Shown one piece after another: positions 56,471-64,000 of a DNA stretch of 64,000 nucleotides (positions are counted from its first letter, which is position 1; every line of letters begins with the position of its first letter). A program made the translations under genes and the position numbers. The DNA is from Foliimonas ilicis (GTDB lineage: Bacteria > Pseudomonadota > Alphaproteobacteria > Rhizobiales > Rhizobiaceae), in NCBI RefSeq assembly GCF_039939195.1, contig NZ_JBDUUH010000012.1:1-64000 (forward strand). The letters are read 5' to 3'. The notes beneath the pieces are model-generated. The model was given only the letters and a program-made list of their open reading frames with translations, was not told the origin of the DNA and ran no database searches.

Positions 56471-57567
56471 GGCTTGCCAGCCCATACCGCATCATAGACG
56501 CGGCGAACGCTATCGGCCTCTTTCTGCAGCGGGAAATGCTCGCGCACATGCGCCAGCGCGTTCAAGCCTTGAGTTTCCGCCAGTGCCGGATCGGCCAGAT
56601 AGGGCCGAATCGCCTCGCGCAGAGCGGCGCCATCGCCTGCCGGAACCACCGCGCCGGTGCGCCCCGGCTCGATCATTTCGGCATAGGCCCCCGCATCACT
56701 CGCAACAACCGCCGTCTGCGAAGCCATCGCCTCAAGCGGCGTCAGGCCGAAACCCTCATTGCGCGACGGCGCGACGTAGAGCGAGATACGCCGATACCAG
56801 ACCTTGATGTCGGGCACTTCGCCCAGAAAAAGAATGCGCTCGGAAAGACCCGCAGCCGCAATCCGCGCTTTCAGGTCGCGCGCAAAACCTTCGTGCTCCG
56901 CCGTCACGCGCCCGGTAATCACGCATGTCCATTCGGGATGATCTGGCAACAGCGCAATCATCGCATCGACGAGGAGATCCGTGCCCTTCTGATGCCGCAC
57001 GCGCCCGAAGCAGCCAATTGCATAGCGCCCCGGCAGCTTTGCCGCAGCAAAAGCGTCATCGGCGTCACGCGGCGGGTGAAACAGATCGAGATCGACCCCA
57101 TGCATCACCACCTTATGCGGCACTTCGAGAAAGCTGCCCGATTTCGTACTGGTCGCAATCACCGCTTCCATGCGCCGGATCAGCCATTTCGTGAACGGCC
57201 TGTGGTGCCTCTGCGCAGCGGAGGTGAAAATCAGATGCATCGGCGCCCGAAACACATGCCGCAGGATCAGCCCCGCGACCATTTCGGTATTGCGTCGCGC
57301 ATGCCAGATGCGTTTGCGGCCCGAATCCGGTCGCTTCAATAGCGAAAAGACCTGCCACCATTTCATGCGCGGCAGGCTGTCGGGCAGCCCCGGCCCAAGC
57401 GTCGCAATGCCAAGCGTACGCGCCTGAACGGGTACGAGCTGCATGATCGTGCTCGTCACCCCCGAAAGCCGCTTCTTGAGATTGGGTGCAACGACTTCGA
57501 CGCGGCTCATATCGACGCCGCGCCTGTCGATGGCGGACGACCGCGTATTTTCAACGGTGTCCGCCAC
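56467..57567 (-). CDS. wadC: LPS core mannosyltransferase, WadC/LpcC type (GT4)
   Basis: Protein of 366 residues with a GT-B fold. RVEVVAPNLKKRLSGVTSTIMQLVP near the start is like Rhizobium LpcC, and the nucleotide-sugar motif is RNEGFGLTPLEAMASQTAVVASDAGAYAEMI. In Brucella, WadC adds a mannose to the LPS core side branch that hides the core from host innate immunity. The order vtlR, trxB, ..., wadC, greA is as in Brucella. The sugar and linkage are inferred by homology. Confidence 0.84.
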   Translation of the reverse strand: MADTVENTRSSAIDRRGVDMSRVEVVAPNLKKRLSGVTSTIMQLVPVQARTLGIATLGPGLPDSLPRMKWWQVFSLLKRPDSGRKRIWHARRNTEMVAGLILRHVFRAPMHLIFTSAAQRHHRPFTKWLIRRMEAVIATSTKSGSFLEVPHKVVMHGVDLDLFHPPRDADDAFAAAKLPGRYAIGCFGRVRHQKGTDLLVDAMIALLPDHPEWTCVITGRVTAEHEGFARDLKARIAAAGLSERILFLGEVPDIKVWYRRISLYVAPSRNEGFGLTPLEAMASQTAVVASDAGAYAEMIEPGRTGAVVPAGDGAALREAIRPYLADPALAETQGLNALAHVREHFPLQKEADSVRRVYDAVWAGKP

Positions 57568-57575
57568 TTTGCTTC

Positions 57576-58049
57576 TCAGATGAACTGGACCTGGACGATC
57601 TCGTAGCCGCGCGCGCCGCCCGGCGCGTTGACTTCGATTGCGTCGCCCACTTCCTTGCCGATCAGCGCGCGCGCGATCGGCGATGAGATGGAAATGCGCC
57701 CGGCCTTCACGTCTGCTTCCTGGTCGCCAACGATCTGGTAGGTCTTTGTTTCCTCGGTGTCTTCATCGACCAGTTTCACGGTCGCGCCGAACTTCACCTT
57801 TTCGCCGGAGAGCTTGGCCACATCGATCACTTCGGCGCGAGCGATATAGTCCTCGAGCTCGTTGACGCGGCCTTCATTCAGGCTCTGCGATTCCTTCGCA
57901 GCATGATATTCCGCATTCTCGGAAAGGTCGCCATGCGAGCGTGCTTCCGAGATGGCTTCGATGATGCGCGGACGCTCTTGCTGCTGGCGCCAGCGCAGCT
58001 CTTCCTTGAGAGCTTCAAACCCGCCTGCGGTCATCGGAACCTTGTTCAT
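57576..58049 (-). CDS. greA: Transcription elongation factor GreA
   Basis: Protein of 157 residues starting at 58049. The N-terminal coiled coil with the acidic tip is GGFEALKEELRWRQQQERPRIIEAISEARSHGDLSENAEYHAAK, followed by the FKBP-like domain (SISSPIARALIGKEVGDAIEVNAPGG). It helps stalled RNA polymerase cut back its transcript and resume. It is eight bases before wadC on the same strand, suggesting co-transcription. Confidence 0.96.
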   Translation of the reverse strand: MNKVPMTAGGFEALKEELRWRQQQERPRIIEAISEARSHGDLSENAEYHAAKESQSLNEGRVNELEDYIARAEVIDVAKLSGEKVKFGATVKLVDEDTEETKTYQIVGDQEADVKAGRISISSPIARALIGKEVGDAIEVNAPGGARGYEIVQVQFI

Positions 58050-58358
58050 TATATCGGACCTTTCATTCCAACCCCTCGCTGCCTTCCGGATTGCCGGAAC
58101 ACCCCTGCGAGACACAAAAAGAAAACGGCCCGCCAGCTTGGCTGTCGGAACCGTCAGACCTCAGTTGCGTCTAATATAGCAACGATCTCGGCTTTTTCAC
58201 ATCAAAAAAGCATATGGATTCCATCAGCCGCAGACATTACCCAGCGTGATCCACCGCCCGTTCACAGGCTTGTGAGGAAATGTCATCACGCTATTTCTTG
58301 CTGCGAAGGGGTGATGGCCTATGTCGGATTGTGAACCAAAAACCTTTCAGGAGCTCGG
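58050..58358. other. greA promoter region
   Basis: These 309 bases between the divergent greA and sugar-dehydrogenase genes contain no supported gene. A TATATT-like -10 for greA may lie near 58170-58176 on the minus strand. I see no terminator or RNA. Confidence 0.4.
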
Positions 58359-59504
58359 ATGACCTTCAAAACGGCCAGAACAACCCTTCTTTCTCTCTCT
58401 TTGGCGATTCTCACGCCGGTCGCGGTCCATGCACAGCCCAAAACCTTTGAGACGGATACGGTAAACGTTCAGGCCCAGATTCTGGCTGACGGGTTGGAGC
58501 ATCCCTGGGGCATGGACTTCCTGCCCGATGGCGACGTGATCGTCACCGAGCGCCCCGGCCGCATCCGCATTCTCTCAGGCGATGCGCTTTCCGATCCGGT
58601 CGAAGGCGTTCCCGATGTTGCCGCCACCGGTCAGGGCGGCCTGCTTGACATTGTGATCGCGCCCGATTTTGAAAGCTCCAGCCTCATCTTCTTCAGCTTC
58701 TCCGAGGCGGGCGATGGCGGCGCCGGAACCGCAGTCGCCAGCGCTAAACTGGTACGCGATGGCGCATCTGCACGCTTGGAGGACGTGAACACCATTTTCT
58801 CCATGTCGAAGAAAACCGGCGCCGGCCAGCATTTCGGCTCCCGCCTCGTCTTCAACACGGATGGCACCCTGTTCATCACGACGGGTGATCGCGGCGACGG
58901 CAAGCGCGCGCAGGACATGAACGATCATGCCGGCGCAGTTCTGCGCATCAATCAGGATGGCACCATCCCCGCCGACAACCCCTCGCCGGATGGCTCCGCC
59001 CACCTCCCCGAAATCTGGACCAAGGGCCACCGCAACCCGCAAGGTGCGGTGCTCGATCCGGTCACCGGCACGCTCGTAACAGCCGAACACGGCGCGAAGG
59101 GCGGCGACGAGATCAATGTCGTCGAGGTCGGCAAGAATTACGGCTGGCCGATCATCTCCTATGGCGTGAACTATAACGGTACGGCAATTGGCGAAGGCAC
59201 GGAAAAAGAAGGGCTGGAGCAACCCGCCTTCTATTGGGATCCCTCGATCGCCCCATCCGGCCTCATTAGCTATCAGGGTGAAATGTTCCCCGAATGGAAA
59301 GGCGATTTGTTCGTCGGCGCACTCAAATTCTCGCTGCTCTCGCGCCTGGAACGCGACGATGCGGGCAAGATCACCGGCGAAGAGCGCATGTTCGAAGGAG
59401 AATTCGGCCGCATCCGCGACGTCAATCTCGCACCCGACGGTGCGATCTGGCTGCTGACCGATGAAAGCAACGGCGCAATCGTCCGCCTCTCCCGCGCGGA
59501 CTAA
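58359..59504 (+). CDS. Soluble PQQ-type aldose sugar dehydrogenase
   Basis: Protein of 381 residues with a signal peptide (about 1-26, ending VHAQP) and GGAG five bases before its ATG. It is a six-bladed beta-propeller: LEHPWGMDFLPDGDVIVTERPGRIRI, then TGAGQHFGSRLVF, GHRNPQGAVLDP and EHGAKGGDEINVVEVGKNYGWP. It should oxidise aldoses in the periplasm with pyrroloquinoline quinone, as E. coli YliI does. No PQQ-synthesis genes are in the window. Confidence 0.9.
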   Translation: MTFKTARTTLLSLSLAILTPVAVHAQPKTFETDTVNVQAQILADGLEHPWGMDFLPDGDVIVTERPGRIRILSGDALSDPVEGVPDVAATGQGGLLDIVIAPDFESSSLIFFSFSEAGDGGAGTAVASAKLVRDGASARLEDVNTIFSMSKKTGAGQHFGSRLVFNTDGTLFITTGDRGDGKRAQDMNDHAGAVLRINQDGTIPADNPSPDGSAHLPEIWTKGHRNPQGAVLDPVTGTLVTAEHGAKGGDEINVVEVGKNYGWPIISYGVNYNGTAIGEGTEKEGLEQPAFYWDPSIAPSGLISYQGEMFPEWKGDLFVGALKFSLLSRLERDDAGKITGEERMFEGEFGRIRDVNLAPDGAIWLLTDESNGAIVRLSRAD

Positions 59505-59679
59505 TGTAACCTTAGGGGGCGGTTCCTCTTTTGGTGGAATCGCGAGGCACCCCCCTCTGCCCTGCCGGGCATCTCCCCCTCAAGGGGGGAGATTCGCCGA
59601 CACCGCTCTCCAACTTCATATTGCAACGCCAGTAATTGGTGCCGCGCTTTCATGACAGAGTAATCTCCCCCCTTGAGGG

Positions 59680-60464
59680 GGCATTGTTTACATCTGACTG
59701 TTTTTGAATTCTTCTGCTGCCTGTCATGTGATTTGGTGGGAGAAGAAGGATGGACTGTCCAAATTGCCAGAGCCAGGATTTGCGCAAGACCGGTCGCAAG
59801 GACGGGGCGCAACGCTATTGCTGCCGGTCGTGCGGACGCTACTGTACGGATAGGCCTCGCCGGTTCAGCCCGCAAACCAAAGCGCAGGCTGTGGACATGT
59901 ATCTCAACAATGTCGGCATCCGCAAAATCGCGCGCTTTGTCGGCGCCTCGCCGGCCGGCGTGTTGCGCTGGATACGCAAGGAGCATGAGGCCGTTCAGGC
60001 GCGGCTGGCCAAGTCTGGCCCAGCCTGTGTGGCTGAGGCCGACATTATCGAGATGGACGAGATCTATACTTTCGTTCAAAAAAACAGCAGCGGGCGGTGA
60101 TCTGGACCGCCTTCAGCCGCCGTCAGAACCGGGTCGTTGCCTATCATATCGGCGACAAGGGCGTGACGAGCGCCATGACCATCTACCGGCTCGTCAAACA
60201 GGCCGTGGGCACGATCGAGGCGATCTATACCGATGCCAACTCCAGCTATCATCTGGCCTTCGAGCGCATGGGGATCGGCGAGCCTCATACCCAGACCAAG
60301 GCGCAGACACATCTGATCGAGGCATCCAACTCATCGATCCGCGACAACCTCGCCCGCTTCAACCGTCGATCAAAGCGCTTTTCAAAAACCCATCAGATGC
60401 TCGACATAACCCTCGCTCTGTTCTTCAACAGGCATCTAATTACGAGTCCAATGTAAACACTGCC
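59680..60464 (+). mobile_element. IS1-family insertion sequence (785 bp)
   Basis: Imperfect 21-base terminal inverted repeats, GGCATTGTTTACATCTGACTG and GGCAGTGTTTACATTGGACTC, match at 17 positions. The 9 bp direct repeat CCTTGAGGG flanks it at 59671-59679 and 60465-60473; 9 bp is the usual IS1 target duplication. The size is normal for IS1. It encodes a two-frame transposase with an intact slip site, so it may still be active. The target is the arm of a family A repeat. Confidence 0.96.
59750..60456 (+). CDS. IS1-family transposase made by -1 frameshifting
   Basis: The first frame (59750-60100, 116 residues, InsA-like) has a zinc finger CPNCQSQD...YCCRSCGRYC and a helix-turn-helix, and ends shortly after DEIYTF. 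The second frame (InsB-like) continues to 60456 with TDANSSYH and IEASNSSIRDNLARF, completing the D-D-E-type catalytic set. A_AAA_AAC at 60079-60085 is the same slip sequence as in IS1; a -1 shift there gives a fused protein of about 235 residues, close to the 232 of IS1. The unshifted product should act as a repressor, as InsA does. Confidence 0.93.
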
Positions 60465-60568
60465 CCTTGAGGGGGAGATGCCCGGCAGGGCAGAGGGGGG
60501 TGCCTTGTGATGCCGTCATGAAGCGGCTCTGGAAAACCGCCATTTGCAGGCCGCTCTCACCTCAATCT

Positions 60569-61093
60569 CTAGCCCTTCGTATAAGCCTCGATCTGCGACG
60601 CCAGCACCGCGAACTCCTTGCAGCCTTCACCACAGCGCTTGCCGATTTCCGACAATTGCTCGCGTGCCGAAGCGACGTCGCCGAGCAGCAGATGCGCTTC
60701 GCCGAGATATTCGCGCGCCAGCGTGTAATCGGGGTTCGCTTCCAGCGCACGGCGATAATAGGTCAGCCCTTCCTCGATGCGGCCCGCCTTGCGGTTCGCA
60801 TAGCCGAGATAATTCAAAATGCGCGGATCATCCTGGTTCTTCGCCAGCTTGAGAACGGCGATCGCCTCTTCATAACTGCCGATGGCCGCCAGATCGCGCC
60901 CGCCCTCATAAATGCTTTCGTCGTCGATCATGCCGCGCTGCGGCGGCACGCATTTCTTGGCCTCTTTGTCCCATATCTCGCCGTTCTTGCACTGTGTCGC
61001 GGTATCGCCGCTACCGGCATCGTCTTCACCGGCGGCCATTGCCGAGAGCGGCAGCAGCAGCGCGAAGCCTGCGGCCAAAAGCTGAATGCGCAT
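60569..61093 (-). CDS. Exported tetratricopeptide-repeat protein
   Basis: Protein of 174 residues from the ATG at 61093, after GAGGAGAA. A signal peptide (about 1-21, ending SAMAA) is followed by a short cysteine-bearing linker (CKNGEIWDKEAKKCVPP) and about three TPR repeats (SYEEAIAVLKLAKNQDDPRILNYLGYANRKAG, then EEGLTYYRRALEANPDYTLAREYLGEAHLLLG). It should mediate protein contacts in the periplasm; the partners are unknown. Confidence 0.87.
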   Translation of the reverse strand: MRIQLLAAGFALLLPLSAMAAGEDDAGSGDTATQCKNGEIWDKEAKKCVPPQRGMIDDESIYEGGRDLAAIGSYEEAIAVLKLAKNQDDPRILNYLGYANRKAGRIEEGLTYYRRALEANPDYTLAREYLGEAHLLLGDVASAREQLSEIGKRCGEGCKEFAVLASQIEAYTKG

Positions 61094-61247
61094 ATCGTTC
61101 TCCTCCAGAAGCCCCGTGCAAGTCTGGTCTCGCAAACACTTCTGCGCAAATCATTTTTCTGTTCCTGCCCTGTCGAATGCGTCTCGCTGGCCCTGTAAAT
61201 CCGGCGCAACGGTGCTATCAGGCCGCTTTCGACATGAAGAGCGGACA

Positions 61248-62141
61248 ATGACGCGTTCACAGGCCAATCTCTTGCTGCTCATGGCAGGCGCCATCTGGGG
61301 CATGGGCTTTGTCGCGCAATCGACCGCCATGCAGTCCATCGGCCCGCTTTTCTTCACCGGGCTGCGCTTTCTGGCCGCGACGATTGTCGTGCTGCCTTTT
61401 GCCCTGCGCGAAAGCAAACGCGCTGAAAAACCGCTTACCCGGTCCAACTGGCTGGCATTTTTGTGGATCGGCCTGATGCTGTTTGGCGCAATCGCCTTCC
61501 AGCAGATCGGCCTTCTCTATACCAGCGTCACGAATTCCGGCTTTCTGACCGGGCTTTATGTGGTGATGGTGCCGCTGCTCGCCGTGCTTCTCTTTAGAAA
61601 CTGGCCGCATATCGTTGTCTGGCCCGCCGCGATCACCGCTTTCGTAGGCATCTGGTTTCTGTCCGGCGGCGAGATCGACAGTTTGAACAGAGGCGATTGG
61701 CTGACGATCATCGCAGCAGCCTTCTGCGCCATGCAGCTTATCTTCATCAGCCGCAGCGCCAGCAATACAGGTCGTCCGCTGACGCTTGCGGTAACGCAAT
61801 TTGCCGTCTGCTCCGCCCTTGGCCTCGCACTCGCGCTGGTTTTCGAGCCGATTTCCTTGGACGCCATCGTCAATGCCGGCTTCCAGATTCTCTATGCCGG
61901 CATCTTCTCCGGTGGCGTCGCCTTCACACTGCAAGTCATCGGGCAGCGCTACACGACCGCCCCGCAGGCAGCGATTTTCCTGTCGTCGGAAGCGCTCTTC
62001 GCCGCCCTGTTCGCCGCACTTTTCCTCGGCGAAAGACTGCCGCCAACCGGCTTTCTCGGCTGCGCGTTCATCTTTGCCGCCATATTGCTGGTGGAGTTGC
62101 TTCCGCCGCTTCTGGCGCGGCGGCGTTCACTCAACCCTTGA
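61248..62141 (+). CDS. DMT-superfamily (EamA) transporter
   Basis: Protein of 297 residues with ten expected membrane helices in two EamA halves: MAGAIWGMGFVAQSTAMQSIGPLFFTGLRFLAA and, in the second half, QRYTTAPQAAIFLSSEALFAALFAALFLGERLPPTG. The family exports amino acids and other metabolites. Its 3' end overlaps the convergent DUF486 gene by 11 bases. The start at 61248 has only a weak ribosome site. Confidence 0.88.
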   Translation: MTRSQANLLLLMAGAIWGMGFVAQSTAMQSIGPLFFTGLRFLAATIVVLPFALRESKRAEKPLTRSNWLAFLWIGLMLFGAIAFQQIGLLYTSVTNSGFLTGLYVVMVPLLAVLLFRNWPHIVVWPAAITAFVGIWFLSGGEIDSLNRGDWLTIIAAAFCAMQLIFISRSASNTGRPLTLAVTQFAVCSALGLALALVFEPISLDAIVNAGFQILYAGIFSGGVAFTLQVIGQRYTTAPQAAIFLSSEALFAALFAALFLGERLPPTGFLGCAFIFAAILLVELLPPLLARRRSLNP

Positions 62142-62481
62142 AGATGAAGGCCGCCCCGCCCGCAATCATCGCGAAGCCGATCGCGTGGTTCCAGGTGAAG
62201 CTTTCTTTCAGATAGAGCACCGAGAACACGGCGAAGACCAGAAGCGTAATGACTTCCTGTATCGTCTTGAGCTCGGCTGCCGAATAGGCCTGAATACCGA
62301 TGCGGTTTGCCGGAACCGCCAGCCAGTATTCAAAGAACGCGATAAACCAACTGAACAGCACGGCGGCATAAAGCGGCGACGTTCTGAACTTCAAATGCCC
62401 GTACCAGGCGAACGTCATGAACACGTTCGAGGCGACGAGCATCAGTATCGGGAGGATTTTGGGGGACAAAAGCGCTGCCAT
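62131..62481 (-). CDS. DUF486 family small membrane protein
   Basis: Protein of 116 residues from the ATG at 62481, the usual size of the family; a frame to 62538 adds a non-hydrophobic stretch. Four membrane helices are expected, with NVFMTFAWYGHLKF, FFEYWLAVPANRIG and QEVITLLVFAVFSVLYLKE, typical of DUF486, a distant member of the drug/metabolite transporter group. The function is unknown. Confidence 0.87.
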   Translation of the reverse strand: MAALLSPKILPILMLVASNVFMTFAWYGHLKFRTSPLYAAVLFSWFIAFFEYWLAVPANRIGIQAYSAAELKTIQEVITLLVFAVFSVLYLKESFTWNHAIGFAMIAGGAAFIFKG

Positions 62482-62600
62482 GACCGGACCGTTGCTGGAG
62501 TGGATGCGCCATTGCTGCCGAACGGTGGCGCTTGTCAATCGCGATCATATAGGGTGACCTCGCGGCCAAATCTTGTATCATCACCCCGAACGGACGGAGG

Positions 62601-63032
62601 ATGATCGTGCAGCAACGCCGCGAACCCGAATGGGACCTGACCATTGGCCCCGACACCGTGCGCCTTTTCATCCTCAAGGCGAAAAGCATCAGTGCCGCCG
62701 TCAATGACGATTACGTCGATGGCAATGAGCATGAAATCGAATATGACGGCGACCGCGGCGACAATCACCATCATGACGGTCTGGCCGAAGAGGAAGAAGA
62801 GGACCTGACCACCGAGGAATTGCGCCAGCTCATCGGCGATCTGAACGTCGATGAGGCAGCCGAACTCGTCGCGCTGGCCTGGATCGGACGCGGCGATTAC
62901 GACGCATCCGAATGGAATGAAGCCCTGGCCGAGGCACGCAATCGCGGCAACAAGCGCACCGCGAAATACCTGCTCGGCATGCCCATGCTCAGCGATTGGC
63001 TGGAAAGCGGACTGGAAGCGATCGGCGCTTAA
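62601..63032 (+). CDS. DUF3775 family protein
   Basis: Protein of 143 residues. It has the DUF3775 layout: LTIGPDTVRLFILKAKSISA near the start, an acidic His/Asp/Glu-rich middle and LNVDEAAELVALAWIGRGDYD..EWNEALAEA near the end. GGAGG lies directly against the ATG, so the GTG at 62607, six bases from it, may be the true start. The family is soluble and of unknown role. Confidence 0.85.
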   Translation: MIVQQRREPEWDLTIGPDTVRLFILKAKSISAAVNDDYVDGNEHEIEYDGDRGDNHHHDGLAEEEEEDLTTEELRQLIGDLNVDEAAELVALAWIGRGDYDASEWNEALAEARNRGNKRTAKYLLGMPMLSDWLESGLEAIGA

Positions 63033-63126
63033 ATCTCAGGCGTCCGGCGAGCCCTTTGAAACAAGCCGGTAACGCTTTGTGATCTGCTCCTGGCAACCGT
63101 AGGCTGTCACAGCCGTTTATGCTGCA

Positions 63127-64000
63127 ATGATCCGCGCTGCACGCTCTTTGACGATTTGGGTTCCATTGCTGCTTGCGGCTTCATCGCTGGCATCTTTCGC
63201 GCAAACAAATCCCCTTCCCCAATCCGCGCCAGTCCCGACCGAAAATCCCGCACCCGACCTTCCAGCCGGCGAAGACACGCAGTCGAAAACGCCGCCAGAA
63301 GAAGCTCCCGTTCCAGCGGAAAAACCCGCCGACATGCAGGCAAAACCGGCAACCGAGGATACGCAGGCTGAAACACCGCCGTTAAAAGCGCCCGTCCCGG
63401 AAGAAAAACCTGCGGACAAGCAGGCCGAACCGGAGTTGAAAAAGCCACCCTTGATCGTGGAGCCCGCGCTTCCCCAAAAACCGCCTCTGCCGGAAAAATC
63501 GCCCGAAGACGACAAAAAGGCCGAAACGAAGCCGGAAGACGAAGGCCCGAAACCTTTGTCCGCAGACGATATGGCCTGCCGCAAGCGCCTGACCGAACTC
63601 GGCGTCGAATTCGAAGAGCGCCCGCGCCTGTCCGACCCCGCCGGTTGCTCTGTGCCGCATCCCGTTGCCATCAAATCGCTTGGCAAAACCATTTCACTGG
63701 AGCCGGAAGCGGTCGTGAATTGCGCTATGGCGGAAGCTTCCGCCCGGTTTGCGCAGGATGTCATCTCTCCCGCCGCCAAGGCGGATTACGGCGAAGAGCT
63801 GAAATCCATCTCGCAGGCATCGGGCTATGTCTGCCGTCCGCGAAACGGCACGACCAAGCTCTCCGAACATGCTTTCGGCAACGCGCTCGACATTGCACGC
63901 TTCACGCTGACCAAAGGCACCGAGATCGACGTCGAACCGGCACCCGACGACAAGGCGCAAAAATTCCTGATGAAGCTCAGAAAGGCCGCCTGCGGCCCGT
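63127..64000 (+). CDS. Extensin-like family protein (3' end outside the window)
   Basis: At least 291 residues, open at the right edge. A signal peptide (about 1-25, ending SFAQT) leads to a Pro/Glu/Ala/Lys-rich spacer (about 26-140) and then the extensin-like C-terminal domain: CRKRLTELGVEFEERPRLSDPAGCSVPHPV, CAMAEASARFAQDVI, GYVCRPRNGTTKLSEHAFGNALDIARF. The last segment resembles the metal-binding centre of D-Ala-D-Ala-type peptidases (S-x-H-x-x-G..D), so it may act on the cell wall; this is inference. Confidence 0.88.
   Translation, partial: MIRAARSLTIWVPLLLAASSLASFAQTNPLPQSAPVPTENPAPDLPAGEDTQSKTPPEEAPVPAEKPADMQAKPATEDTQAETPPLKAPVPEEKPADKQAEPELKKPPLIVEPALPQKPPLPEKSPEDDKKAETKPEDEGPKPLSADDMACRKRLTELGVEFEERPRLSDPAGCSVPHPVAIKSLGKTISLEPEAVVNCAMAEASARFAQDVISPAAKADYGEELKSISQASGYVCRPRNGTTKLSEHAFGNALDIARFTLTKGTEIDVEPAPDDKAQKFLMKLRKAACGP

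Larger units (their letters stand above)
59548..60502. repeat. Family A palindromic repeat, copy 4, split by an IS element
   Basis: The left part is 59548-59679 and the right part 60465-60502. Removing the 785 bp element and one 9 bp target copy leaves 161 bp, exactly the size of copies 1 and 2, with the same core (GCGCTTTCATGACAGAGTAATC). Confidence 0.95.

Noticed and set aside
59750..60456. Transposase as a pseudogene
   Set aside because: The break between frames falls on A_AAA_AAC in the phase used by IS1, both frames are otherwise intact and the ends and target duplication are clean.

Overview
This is a GC-rich, gene-dense chromosomal segment of an alphaproteobacterium of the Rhizobiales, most likely Brucellaceae (the Brucella/Ochrobactrum group). 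The evidence is the type of rpoD and dnaG, the long carB, a BP26-like SIMPL protein, and a block with the same neighbours as the Brucella vtlR-trxB-wadC-greA region. Both strands are used and almost every gene belongs to a recognisable family. The genus call is inference from protein similarity that I recognise; no database search was run.

Layout. 0-3.5 kb: a membrane histidine kinase and an NtrC-type regulator in one operon. 3.6-6.4 kb: modABC molybdate importer behind a candidate Mo-box. 6.4-17.6 kb: envelope and housekeeping genes (DUF3833, lipoproteins, tRNA-Ile(CAU), BP26-like protein, a Pro/Ala/Glu-rich OmpA protein, an SDR enzyme, chrA without a normal start codon, a TetR/VOC divergent pair, Coa1-like and HlyU-like proteins). 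17.6-26.7 kb: rpoD, dnaG, Na/Pi symporter, acetyltransferase, YqeY and carA. 26.8-35.7 kb: purU, an MFS/ArsR pair, a zinc metallopeptidase, an esterase and carB. 35.7-38.8 kb: an accessory patch with an AT-rich membrane gene, a DUF559 nuclease-like gene between two repeats, DUF899 and an HsdR-N-like nuclease gene. 38.8-50 kb: beta-lactamase-fold hydrolase, lytic transglycosylase, ogt, a cold-shock gene, GST, alaE, two overlapping EAL genes, aspC, two cupins and an EF-G paralogue. 50-58 kb: msrP, an AbcR-type small RNA, its probable LysR activator vtlR/lsrB, trxB, an Lrp regulator, four glycosyltransferases including a sialyltransferase-like GT29 protein and wadC/lpcC, and greA. 58-64 kb: PQQ sugar dehydrogenase, an IS1-family element, TPR, DMT, DUF486 and DUF3775 genes, and an extensin-like gene cut by the window edge.

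Two families of intergenic palindromic repeats occur. Family A is about 161 bp, with four copies plus a fragment at base 1. Family B is 173-177 bp, with two copies flanking the DUF559 gene. One family A copy is split by a 785 bp IS1-like element with a 9 bp target duplication; removing the element restores exactly 161 bp.

The most interesting items are the AbcR small RNA beside its likely LysR regulator, the IS1-like element with an A_AAA_AAC slip site inside a palindromic repeat, the repeat-flanked nuclease gene and the second nuclease-fold gene nearby, the GT29-like protein beside LPS-core genes, the EF-G paralogue with an altered GTPase centre, and chrA with no ATG, GTG or TTG near its conserved N-terminus. 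I found no clearly new multi-gene system; the nuclease-bearing patch at 36-39 kb is the best place to look for one.
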